A DNA stretch of 64,000 nt from Bombella dulcis (GTDB lineage Bacteria; Pseudomonadota; Alphaproteobacteria; Acetobacterales; Acetobacteraceae), in NCBI RefSeq assembly GCF_026385505.1, contig NZ_JANIDV010000006.1, forward strand, positions 1-64,000, in the 5' to 3' direction. The notes under the pieces were generated by a model. It had not been told where the DNA came from. It searched no databases and was given only the letters and a program-made list of their open reading frames with translations. Below are positions 33,834 through 41,763 of the stretch, in pieces. Every line of letters begins with the position of its first letter. Within the stretch, counting starts at the first letter, position 1. Made by a program: the position numbers and the translations under genes.

Positions 33834-35009
33834 ATGCCCATGTTCCGTCCGAAACTGGCTACATGTCTGTCCCAAACGGTCCTTTATGGCAGTACGGCCC
33901 TGCTGGGCCTTGGTGTTCTGGCGGGGTGTCAGAAAAAAGCCCCACCGGCACTGCCGCTGCAGTCCGTAGCTGTCGTGACCCTGCACACGCAGAGCGTCCC
34001 GCTGGAAACATCTCTTCCGGGGCGGACGGATGCGTATGAGCAGGCCCAGATACGCCCGCAGGTCAGTGGTGTTCTGGTGTCCCGTACCTTTGAGGAAGGG
34101 AAGGATGTTCAGGCAGGGCAGCCCCTCTACCAGATTTACATTGCCCCATTCCAGGCCGCCTATGATCAGGCCCGTGGCCGGCTGATGGAGGCGGAGGCCA
34201 GTGCCATCCGTGCCCGTGCCCAGCTGAAGCGGTATAAGGAGCTGGTCGGGCCGAGAGCGATCAGCCGTCAGGATTATGATAACGCCCTGGCGACATCCCG
34301 GCAGGCGGATGCCGAGGTTGTGCAGGCCAGGGCCGCGGTGGAAACAGCCGAGGTCAATCTCAACTATACCCATGTCCGGTCACCGATTGATGGCCGTATC
34401 GGCAGGACACTCTACACGGCGGGCACGCTGGTCACGGCCAATCAGAGCACGCCCATCGCCGTGGTCACACGGCTGGACCCGATCTATGTGGACGTCAATC
34501 TGGCAGCCGAGGACATGATCCGTCTGCGTCGTGAACTGGCATCTGGTCAGCTGGAGCGGAAAGGCAATGAAGCTGCTGTGACGCTGGAATTGCCCGATGG
34601 GTCCACCTATAACCAGACAGGCCAGCTGAAACTCTCCGAAGTCACGGTTGACCCCGCCACGGGGACGCTGGTGATGCGTGGTGTCATGCCCAACCCGGAC
34701 AAGCTGCTTCTGCCGGGCATGTTCGTCCATGCGCACATCAAGGAAGGCAGTGACCCGAAGGCACTGTTGCTTCCGCAGGTGGGCGTGCAGCGGACACCCA
34801 AGGGTGACCCTTATGTCATGGTGGTTGATGGGCAGAACCATGTCCATATGCGCATGGTCTCGCTGGGCCAGACTGTGGGGTCCAGCTGGCTCGCCACCAA
34901 GGGCGTGAATGCCGGGGAGCGGGTGATCGTGCAGGGGCTGCAGAAGGTCAGGCCGGAGGTGGCGGTCAAGCCCTATGAGGCCAATCTGGCCGAGATGGGG
35001 CTGGAGTAA
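33834..35009 (+). CDS. RND efflux periplasmic adaptor lipoprotein (AcrA/MexA family)
   Basis: A 391-residue membrane fusion protein. Its signal peptide ends in the lipobox LAGC (Cys about residue 34), so it is lipid-anchored to the inner membrane. It has the usual order: a first lipoyl half with PGRTDAYEQAQIRPQVSGVL, a helical hairpin (about 110-170), a second lipoyl half VRSPIDGRIGRTLYTAGTLV, then a beta-barrel and a membrane-proximal domain (LLLPQVGVQRTPKGDPYVMVV). It links the RND pump to the outer-membrane channel encoded downstream. It is the first gene of the operon controlled, by inference, by the divergent TetR regulator. Confidence 0.93.
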   Translation: MPMFRPKLATCLSQTVLYGSTALLGLGVLAGCQKKAPPALPLQSVAVVTLHTQSVPLETSLPGRTDAYEQAQIRPQVSGVLVSRTFEEGKDVQAGQPLYQIYIAPFQAAYDQARGRLMEAEASAIRARAQLKRYKELVGPRAISRQDYDNALATSRQADAEVVQARAAVETAEVNLNYTHVRSPIDGRIGRTLYTAGTLVTANQSTPIAVVTRLDPIYVDVNLAAEDMIRLRRELASGQLERKGNEAAVTLELPDGSTYNQTGQLKLSEVTVDPATGTLVMRGVMPNPDKLLLPGMFVHAHIKEGSDPKALLLPQVGVQRTPKGDPYVMVVDGQNHVHMRMVSLGQTVGSSWLATKGVNAGERVIVQGLQKVRPEVAVKPYEANLAEMGLE

Positions 35010-35015
35010 CGCTAC

Positions 35016-38000
35016 ATGTCACTTTCACGTTTTTTCATTGACCGCCCCATCTTTGCCTGGGTGGTCGGGCTGATCATCATGCTGGTGGGGGGCGTGTCCA
35101 TCACCCGCATGCCCATCGCCCAGTATCCGACCATTGCGCCGCCGCAGATCGCCGTTGCCGTGGATGACCCCGGGGCCTCGGCGGATACGGTCAACAATAC
35201 GGTGGTACGGCCGATCCTCCAGCAGATGTCCGGGCTGGATCATCTGGAATATCTGTCGGCCCAGTCCTATGGCAGTGGCCATATGGAAATTGACCTGACC
35301 TTCGAGCAGGGGACGAACCCCGACATTGCCCAGGTGCAGGTGCAGAACAAGCTTCAGCTTGCCCAGCCACGCCTGCCACCGGAGGTGGTGAGCCAGGGGC
35401 TGAGCGTCACCAAGGCGGCCAAGAACTTCATGCTCGTCATCGGGTTCATCTCCACGGATGGCAGCATGAACGGGAAGGATATTTCGGACTATGTGGCGTC
35501 CAACGTTATGGACCCGCTCTCCCGTATTTCCGGTGTGGGTGACCACACGCTCTTCGGGTCCGAATATGCCATGCGTATCTGGATGGACCCGGACAAGCTG
35601 TACAAATATGGCCTGACCGTGGGGGACGTGCAGAGTGCCGTTCAGAGCCAGAACATCCAGGTGGCGTCCGGTGAGCTGGGTGGCCTGCCTGCCCGCAAGG
35701 GGATCGGGTTTGATGCGAACATCATCGGGCCTGTCCGCCTGACGGAGCCGGAACAGTTCAGCAACATGCTGCTGAAGGTCCAGCAGGATGGCAGCCAGGT
35801 GCGGATGCGGGATATCGGGCATGTGGAACTTGGGGCGCAGAGCTACAATTTTACCTCCCGCTATAACAACCAGCCCGCCACGGCCATGGCCCTGAAGCTG
35901 GCCCCGGGTGCCAACCAGATGGTGACGGAAGCGGCTGTCCGGGCCAAGATCGCCCAGCTGTCCCAGTTCTTCCCCAAGGGGCTGAAGGTCGTCTATCCGC
36001 TGGATACGGAACCTTTCATCACCCACTCCATCGAGGAGGTGATCGAGACGCTGCTTGAGGCCATCGTTCTGGTCTTCGTCGTGATGCTCGTTTTCCTCCA
36101 GAATTTCCGGGCCACGCTGATCCCGACCATCGCCGTACCTGTGGTGCTGCTGGGGACGTTCGGCATCCTGTCGGTGATGGGATACAGCATCAACACGCTG
36201 ACCATGCTGGCGATGGTGCTGGCCGTGGGGCTTCTGGTGGATGACGCCATCGTGGTAGTGGAAAATGTCGAACGTGTGATGAGTGAAAAGAAGCTCTCAC
36301 CACGGGAGGCCGCCCGTGAATCCATGGATGAGATTTCCGGTGCGCTGGTGGGTATCGTGCTGGTCCTCAGTGCGGTCTTTCTGCCGATGGCGGCTTTCGG
36401 CGGGTCCACGGGGGTAATCTACCGTCAGTTCTCCATCACGGTGGTGGCGGCCATGTGGCTGTCCGTTCTGGTGGCCATGGTCATGACACCGGCTCTCTGT
36501 GCCACCATGCTCAAGCCGATCCAGAATGAGGTCCATTTCCGTCCGGCCGTCTGGTTCAACCGGCAGTTCGAGCGGCTGACGAACCGTTATATTGGCGGGG
36601 TACGCCACATGCTGCGCCTGCGGGTGCTGGCGATGGTCATTTTTGCCGGTCTCACGGTTCTGGTTGGATTCCTGTTCATGAAGGTACCGACAGGCTTCCT
36701 GCCGGATGAGGACCAGGCCCTCATTTTCGGGCAGATCAGCATGCCGGCCGGGGCCACGGATGCACAGACAGGGGCCGTCAACCGTCGGGTCACGGACTAC
36801 GTGCTGAAGACCTATGGCAGGGATGTCGAATCCGTCTTCACCATGAACGGCTTCAGCTTTGCCGGTCAGGGCCAGAATGCCGGTGCGTTCTTCATCCGTC
36901 TCAGGCCGTGGGATGAGCGGCCGGGCTATGAACATTCCAGCATGGCCATTGCCAACAAGATCATGAAGCATTTCCGGGGTGATCCGGCAGCGCAGATCTA
37001 TGCCTTGAATCCGCCTGCGGTGATGGAACTTGGCAATGCCACCGGCTTTGATCTGGAGCTGGAAGATAACGGCCATATCGGCCATCAGGCCTTCCTTGCC
37101 GCCCGAAACAAGCTTCTGGCTGCGGCTTCAAAAAATCCGCTTCTGTCTGCCGTGCGTCCGATGGGGCTGGAGGATGCTCCCCAGTTCGTGCTGGACCTCA
37201 ACCGTGAGAAGGCCAATGCACAGGGCATCAGCAATGCGGACCTCAATACGACCATTCAGGGGGCGTTCGGGTCGATCTACGTCAACCAGTTCACCCGGAA
37301 TGACCGTGTGAAGCAGGTCTATATTCAGGGTGAACCGTTCTCCCGCATGACACCGGAGGACCTGAACCGCTGGTATGTCCGTAACAATGTGGGGGACATG
37401 GTGCCGTTCAATGCCTTTGCCAGCGGTCACTGGATTGTCGGCCCGCAGAAGGTGGAAAACTATAACGGTCTGAATTCTTATGAGATTCAGGGTGTGCCTG
37501 CCGTGGGTGTCAGCTCCGGCCGTGCGGTGGAGGAGATCGAGAAGATCATCAAAACTTTGCCGCCGGGTGTCGGGCATGAATGGACGGGCCTGACCTTCGA
37601 GCAGCTTGCTTCCGGCAATGCCACAGGGCCGCTCTATGCGCTGGCTGTCATCGTGATCCTGCTCTGTCTGGCGGCCCTTTATGAGAGCTGGGCCATTCCG
37701 TTCGCCGTGCTGCTCGTGCTGCCGCTGGGCGTGCTGGGGGCCATCGGTTCAACCCTCTGGCGTGGGCTGAGCAATGACGTGTATTTCCAGGTCGGGCTGC
37801 TGACAACGGTCGGTCTGGCCGTGAAGAATGCCATCCTGATCGTGGAATTTGCCAAATTCTTCTACGATCACGGCGACACGCTGGAAGATGCCGTGCTGAA
37901 GGCCGGGCGGGAGCGTCTGCGCCCCATCCTGATGACCTCCATCGCCTTCGTCTGCGGCGTGTTTCCGCTGGCGATTGCCACGGGTGCGGGTGCTGCCTCC

Positions 38001-38159
38001 CGTGTGGCCATCGGGACCTGCGTGGTGGGCGGCATGATCACCGCCACCGTGCTGGCTGTCTATTTTGTGCCGCTGTTCTTCGTGGTCGTGCTGCGTCTCT
38101 TCAGGGTCAAACGGCTTTCGGAACAGCATGAGGCAGCGCAGGAAGGAGACCACGCATGA
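35016..38159 (+). CDS. RND multidrug efflux pump, HAE1 family (AcrB/MexB type)
   Basis: A 1047-residue proton-driven trimeric exporter with twelve membrane helices and two large periplasmic loops. HAE1 hallmarks are visible: FFIDRPIFAWVVGLIIMLVGG at the N-terminus, the YPTIAPPQIAVAVDDPGASA porter segment, the helix-4 proton-relay pair in VLAVGLLVDDAIVVVENVERVM, and the helix-10 Lys region LLTTVGLAVKNAILIVEFAKF. These support drug or solvent export rather than metal export. It lies six bases after the adaptor gene and overlaps the channel gene by ATGA, so the three components are made together. Actual substrates are unknown. Confidence 0.96.
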   Translation: MSLSRFFIDRPIFAWVVGLIIMLVGGVSITRMPIAQYPTIAPPQIAVAVDDPGASADTVNNTVVRPILQQMSGLDHLEYLSAQSYGSGHMEIDLTFEQGTNPDIAQVQVQNKLQLAQPRLPPEVVSQGLSVTKAAKNFMLVIGFISTDGSMNGKDISDYVASNVMDPLSRISGVGDHTLFGSEYAMRIWMDPDKLYKYGLTVGDVQSAVQSQNIQVASGELGGLPARKGIGFDANIIGPVRLTEPEQFSNMLLKVQQDGSQVRMRDIGHVELGAQSYNFTSRYNNQPATAMALKLAPGANQMVTEAAVRAKIAQLSQFFPKGLKVVYPLDTEPFITHSIEEVIETLLEAIVLVFVVMLVFLQNFRATLIPTIAVPVVLLGTFGILSVMGYSINTLTMLAMVLAVGLLVDDAIVVVENVERVMSEKKLSPREAARESMDEISGALVGIVLVLSAVFLPMAAFGGSTGVIYRQFSITVVAAMWLSVLVAMVMTPALCATMLKPIQNEVHFRPAVWFNRQFERLTNRYIGGVRHMLRLRVLAMVIFAGLTVLVGFLFMKVPTGFLPDEDQALIFGQISMPAGATDAQTGAVNRRVTDYVLKTYGRDVESVFTMNGFSFAGQGQNAGAFFIRLRPWDERPGYEHSSMAIANKIMKHFRGDPAAQIYALNPPAVMELGNATGFDLELEDNGHIGHQAFLAARNKLLAAASKNPLLSAVRPMGLEDAPQFVLDLNREKANAQGISNADLNTTIQGAFGSIYVNQFTRNDRVKQVYIQGEPFSRMTPEDLNRWYVRNNVGDMVPFNAFASGHWIVGPQKVENYNGLNSYEIQGVPAVGVSSGRAVEEIEKIIKTLPPGVGHEWTGLTFEQLASGNATGPLYALAVIVILLCLAALYESWAIPFAVLLVLPLGVLGAIGSTLWRGLSNDVYFQVGLLTTVGLAVKNAILIVEFAKFFYDHGDTLEDAVLKAGRERLRPILMTSIAFVCGVFPLAIATGAGAASRVAIGTCVVGGMITATVLAVYFVPLFFVVVLRLFRVKRLSEQHEAAQEGDHA

Positions 38160-39628
38160 ACATGAAACTGCATGGCAGGAACAGGGCAGTTCTTGCGGGG
38201 CTGATGGGGCTTGGCAGCCTGCTGCTGTCCTCCTGCAATCTGGCCCCGAAATATCAGCGGCCTGACCCGGCCGTCTCGAAGACGTACCCGGCAGATGCGG
38301 AGATCAGACCGGGCCAGCCGGCCCATCAGCAGGTTTCTGACCTGGGCTGGGAAGATTTTTTCACGGACCCGCGGCTGAAGGCCCTGATAGGCCTCTCCCT
38401 TGCCAATAACCGGGACCTTGCCGCCCAGATGGCCGCCGTGGCTGCCGAACGTGGGCAGTATCAGGTGCAGAATGCGGCCCTGTTCCCGACCATCTCGGTA
38501 GGGGCCGGGGCGCAGTATGCGGGGCCTTCCGATACGGCGGGGTTCTCCTTCGCACCGGGGGCAGGTGAATCCGTTTCCACCCTGCGTTTCTATCAGACAT
38601 CCATCGGGTTTTCGTCCTATGAGATCGATCTCTGGGGCCGCATCCGCAACATGAGCCAGGCCCAGAAGGAACAGACGCTCGGTACGGCGGAAAACCTGCG
38701 GAATCTGTGGATCACGACCGTGTCGCAGGTGGCAAGTACCTACATCCAGTGGCTGGCGGACCGGCGTCTGCTGGACCTTGCCCAGCGCACAGCCCGCACG
38801 AGGGCGGATACATGGCGTCTCAACAAACTGGAATATGACCATGACGAGCTTGATGCCCTGACACTGGCCCAGAGTGCGACCGAGCTTGAGCAGGCCCGGT
38901 CGGATGAGGAGAAGGAAACCCGGGCGGTAGCGGATGATGAACATGCGCTGCAGCTGCTCGTCGGTGCCCCTCTGCCTGCCACCCTGCCACCGCCTCTTCC
39001 CATGGGGCGGCAGACGATGATTGCCGATCTTCCCGCTGGTCTGCCATCTGACCTGCTTCAGCAGCGGCCGGACATCATGGAGGCGGAACATCACCTGCTG
39101 GGGGCGAATGCGTCCGTCGGTGCGGCCCGGGCAGCCTTCTATCCCCGTGTGACGCTGACAGCGAATGAAGGGACCAGCTCTCTCCAGTTCCGTCGCCTGT
39201 TCAGCCATCTGGCCGAAACGTGGGGCGTGTCGCCCAATATCAGCATTCCGCTGCTGACATGGGGTGTCAATCAGGGGAACCTGCGCACCGCCAAGGCAAA
39301 GCTGAAACAGAGCGTTGCGGAATACCAGAAGGCTGTCCAGTCCGCTTTCCGGGAGGTGTCTGATGCGCTGACGGCCCGGGAAACCTACCGTCGGCAGGAC
39401 AGTCATATGATCGTGCTGGAGACGCAGGCCCAGCGGGCTTACGATCTCGCCCGGATGCGCTATCATGCTGGCATTGACAGTTATCTGACCACACTGGTGC
39501 AGGAGCGTCAGCTCTATCAGGCCCAGCAGACCCGTATCATGGTCGAGGCGGCACGGTTCCAGAACATGGTGACCCTGTACCGTGCGCTGGGTGGTGGATG
39601 GAGCCGCAAGAGCAGAGGGACCAACTGA
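38156..39628 (+). CDS. Outer-membrane efflux channel lipoprotein (NodT/OprM family)
   Basis: A 490-residue TolC-like channel. The signal peptide ends in LLLSSC, a lipobox, and the mature start NLAPKYQRPDPAV is the usual NodT/OprM beginning. The two structural repeats each contain long helices and the beta-strand regions of the outer-membrane barrel (SYEIDLWGRIRN, then ISIPLLTWGVNQGNL). It overlaps the pump gene by ATGA. With the adaptor and pump it completes a tripartite efflux system. It could also serve the type I secretion system, whose own outer-membrane channel is missing from the window. Confidence 0.94.
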   Translation: MNMKLHGRNRAVLAGLMGLGSLLLSSCNLAPKYQRPDPAVSKTYPADAEIRPGQPAHQQVSDLGWEDFFTDPRLKALIGLSLANNRDLAAQMAAVAAERGQYQVQNAALFPTISVGAGAQYAGPSDTAGFSFAPGAGESVSTLRFYQTSIGFSSYEIDLWGRIRNMSQAQKEQTLGTAENLRNLWITTVSQVASTYIQWLADRRLLDLAQRTARTRADTWRLNKLEYDHDELDALTLAQSATELEQARSDEEKETRAVADDEHALQLLVGAPLPATLPPPLPMGRQTMIADLPAGLPSDLLQQRPDIMEAEHHLLGANASVGAARAAFYPRVTLTANEGTSSLQFRRLFSHLAETWGVSPNISIPLLTWGVNQGNLRTAKAKLKQSVAEYQKAVQSAFREVSDALTARETYRRQDSHMIVLETQAQRAYDLARMRYHAGIDSYLTTLVQERQLYQAQQTRIMVEAARFQNMVTLYRALGGGWSRKSRGTN

Positions 39629-39669
39629 CGTCCCCGGCTCCTGCATGTGTGGTCTGGAGGAGAGAGCAT

Positions 39670-40023
39670 ATGCGTTTTGTGAAACAGGCCGGTCTGCTGG
39701 CAGGAGCTGGCATGATGCTGACGGGCGTGGCCGGACTGGCTCCAGCGCGGGCTGACGATGTTGACACCATCGTCAGGAAGCCCATGCCCGCTTCCAGCCT
39801 GCCCCGGATGCATGCTGATTACAGCATGTTCCATTTCGTGCCCCGGGGAGATGAGGTGACCGTGCAGCCCGAGCATGATCGTCTTCTCTTTCGCAAGAAG
39901 AGCGGTCAGCCGGATGGCTACGGTGAACGCCGTGGGGGAGCTATCGTCTATTATGATGCCAGTGGCAGGCCTGTCCGTATCCAGCGTCTGACTCAGGAAG
40001 AAATGGACCGGATGGATCAGTGA
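39670..40023 (+). CDS. Small exported protein at the end of the efflux operon
   Basis: A 117-residue protein with a clear Sec signal peptide (FVKQAGLLAGAGMMLTGVAGLAPARA). The mature 90 residues are polar, with RGDEVTVQPEHDRLLF and a C-terminal YYDASGRPVRIQRLTQEEMDRM. The start ATG at 39670 is preceded by GGAGGAGAGAG. It lies 41 bases after the channel gene and probably shares its transcript. No family is recognised; it may be a periplasmic accessory of the pump or unrelated. Confidence 0.7.
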   Translation: MRFVKQAGLLAGAGMMLTGVAGLAPARADDVDTIVRKPMPASSLPRMHADYSMFHFVPRGDEVTVQPEHDRLLFRKKSGQPDGYGERRGGAIVYYDASGRPVRIQRLTQEEMDRMDQ

Positions 40024-40056
40024 GGACCGGGCTGACCCGGTCTCCGGTCCGGGGAT

Positions 40057-40629
40057 TCAGCGTTTCCATTTCCAGTAGCCATAGAGGCCAAGGCCGGTAT
40101 AGCCGGCATAGAGCAGGGCCGTGATGGTGAGCGACCTGTTGATGAACAGGCCCGTATAGATCACGTCAATGGCCGACCAGAGCAGCCAGCTCACCCGGTA
40201 GCGGCGTGCCGTCCAGAGCTGGGCGAGCAGGCTGGCTCCGCTCAGGCCGCCATCCAGCAGGGGCGTGGGGTCATCACTCCACCTCCTGAGGGCCAGAACC
40301 CAGAAGACCGAAAGAATCAGGAAGAAGCCCGCTTCCAGCATGGCCCGACCGGCAGCCAGGGGGCGGGCCGGGAGTTCGTCTGCCGGAAGGGTGGGCAGGG
40401 ACTCGGGCAGATGCAGTCCGGCCCGTTTCTCCCGTGCCCACAAGGCCCAGCCATAGAGGATGGCGATGCTGAACACTCCCTGCAGCACCGTGTCCGCATA
40501 GAGATGGGCCTGAAAGAACACCGTGCCATAAAAGAGCGTTGCCAGCAGGGAGATGGGCCAGCCGATCATGCGGCGTTGTGCCGTCAGCCAGACACCGGAG
40601 GCACTGAACAGGGCAGCGATCAGTTCCAT
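40057..40629 (-). CDS. PnuC-family transporter, probable thiamine transporter (PnuT)
   Basis: A 190-residue inner-membrane protein with about seven helices. The PnuC hallmarks are present: a first-helix GVWLTAQRRMIGWPI segment, ILYGWALWAREK, and WLLWSAIDVIYTGLFI with the WxxW motif. PnuC proteins carry nicotinamide riboside, but PnuT members carry thiamine. Because the operon begins with a TPP riboswitch, a thiamine substrate is the better prediction. It follows the APH-type kinase gene with a 4-base gap. PnuC-family carriers work by facilitated diffusion and depend on intracellular phosphorylation to trap the substrate, which fits the neighbouring kinase. Confidence 0.88.
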   Translation of the reverse strand: MELIAALFSASGVWLTAQRRMIGWPISLLATLFYGTVFFQAHLYADTVLQGVFSIAILYGWALWAREKRAGLHLPESLPTLPADELPARPLAAGRAMLEAGFFLILSVFWVLALRRWSDDPTPLLDGGLSGASLLAQLWTARRYRVSWLLWSAIDVIYTGLFINRSLTITALLYAGYTGLGLYGYWKWKR

Positions 40630-40633
40630 GAGG

Positions 40634-41761
40634 TCAGGTCCCTTTCAGCAGGGTCAGCAGGGCCTGTCCCCGCCCCGTGTGGAACCATCGGGCATGGCCG
40701 ATGAGATAATCCTGCCAGGAGATGTCCGCCGCCTCCCTGCTGCCGAGGATGTGGCTGTAATAGGCGACTTCCGAGAGGGCAAAGGTGACATGACAGAGTG
40801 GCAGCCAGCAGGCGGTGAGCTGTTTTTCAATGAAAGTGCGGGGACGCCGGGCATCATAGGCGTGCAGGAAGGTCAGAAGCTGCTCTTCATGCACGGCGGG
40901 TGCGCCTTCCGGGTCCAGCCAGCTGATGAAGCTGCGCTCTATGGCGACAGCGAGATCAAAGGCGGCACTGGTCAGGTCACACATGCCGAAATCGAAGGCA
41001 CGACCCGCCGTGATGTCCTGTCCTTCCCTGTGCCAGAGCAGGTTGGCTCCATGCCAGTCCCCGTGCCCCCAGAGCGGGTGGTCATCCGGGAGCAGGGGGT
41101 GAAGGGCCTCGTGGAAAGGAGCCAGCAGGGGCAGAACATCCCGGCGCAGGGCAGTGAGCGGATAAGCCTCCGTCAGTCCTTCCTGTGCTGAGGCCCAGGG
41201 GATCAGGCCCTCTTCCAGATTCTCATGCAGCAGGGGATGGCGTGCAGAGATGAGCGGGGGATTGTGGCGTGGTGGTGCCCGGTAGCTTTCACTGGCTTGA
41301 TGCAGCCGAGCCAGAAGCGTGCCGCTGGAGGCTGCCTGTGCCGTGCTGTGATAGGGCCGCCATGAGTCCAGTCCCCGGTAGGCGTCTTCCTCCATGTAGA
41401 GGGGAAAGGCCTCATATGTGTGGTCAGATGTGGCCAGAGCCGTCCGGCCATCCTGCATGGGCAGGGGAGCGGAGACGGGCAGGCCCTGCCCGGCCAGACG
41501 GCGGGCAAACAGATGTTCTTCTGTCAGTGTCTCAGCAGAGCGCAGGGCACGTCCATGCCGTTTGAGGAACAGCCGCCCGCCATCCTCCAGTGCCACGATG
41601 GCGGAGGCGGAGAAGGGACGGCGGCTGTGCCAGAGGATGGGATCACGGGCGGCAGGGCGGACACCCCAGCGGGGCAGCAGAGCGGCTATGTCATTCTCTG
41701 TCAGGGGAGGCCAGACACAGCCATTGTAACCGCTCTCCAGACCAAGGGGACGTGCCGACAT
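40634..41761 (-). CDS. APH-family small-molecule kinase, probable thiamine kinase
   Basis: A 375-residue protein with the aminoglycoside phosphotransferase/choline kinase fold. The N-lobe Lys lies in GGRLFLKRHGRAL, the catalytic loop is WGHGDWHGANLLWH (about residue 232) and the metal-binding segment is AFDFGMCDLTSAAFDLAV. Members of this fold phosphorylate antibiotics, choline, homoserine or thiamine (E. coli ThiK). The gene begins 2 bases after the TonB receptor stop and ends 4 bases before the PnuT-like gene, under a TPP riboswitch. Thiamine or a thiamine precursor is therefore the most likely substrate. Antibiotic resistance is unlikely from context. The substrate is inferred. Confidence 0.82.
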   Translation of the reverse strand: MSARPLGLESGYNGCVWPPLTENDIAALLPRWGVRPAARDPILWHSRRPFSASAIVALEDGGRLFLKRHGRALRSAETLTEEHLFARRLAGQGLPVSAPLPMQDGRTALATSDHTYEAFPLYMEEDAYRGLDSWRPYHSTAQAASSGTLLARLHQASESYRAPPRHNPPLISARHPLLHENLEEGLIPWASAQEGLTEAYPLTALRRDVLPLLAPFHEALHPLLPDDHPLWGHGDWHGANLLWHREGQDITAGRAFDFGMCDLTSAAFDLAVAIERSFISWLDPEGAPAVHEEQLLTFLHAYDARRPRTFIEKQLTACWLPLCHVTFALSEVAYYSHILGSREAADISWQDYLIGHARWFHTGRGQALLTLLKGT

Positions 41762-41763
41762 GT

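Noticed and set aside
35025..36026. Antisense open frame in the RND pump gene
   Set aside because: The HAE1 pump is intact on the plus strand; the antisense translation is His/Asp/Arg-rich shadow sequence.
38060..39646. Long open frame antisense to the efflux channel gene (528 codons)
   Set aside because: The plus strand has a complete NodT/OprM-type lipoprotein; the antisense product resembles no protein family.
40057..40629. Nicotinamide riboside transporter PnuC as the final call
   Set aside because: The family is the same, but no NAD-salvage gene is nearby and the TPP riboswitch favours thiamine, so it is called PnuT-like with the substrate marked as inferred.
40634..41761. Antibiotic-modifying aminoglycoside phosphotransferase
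   Set aside because: The fold is APH-like, but its tight placement in a TPP-riboswitch operon with a TonB receptor and PnuT-type carrier points to vitamin phosphorylation, not resistance.
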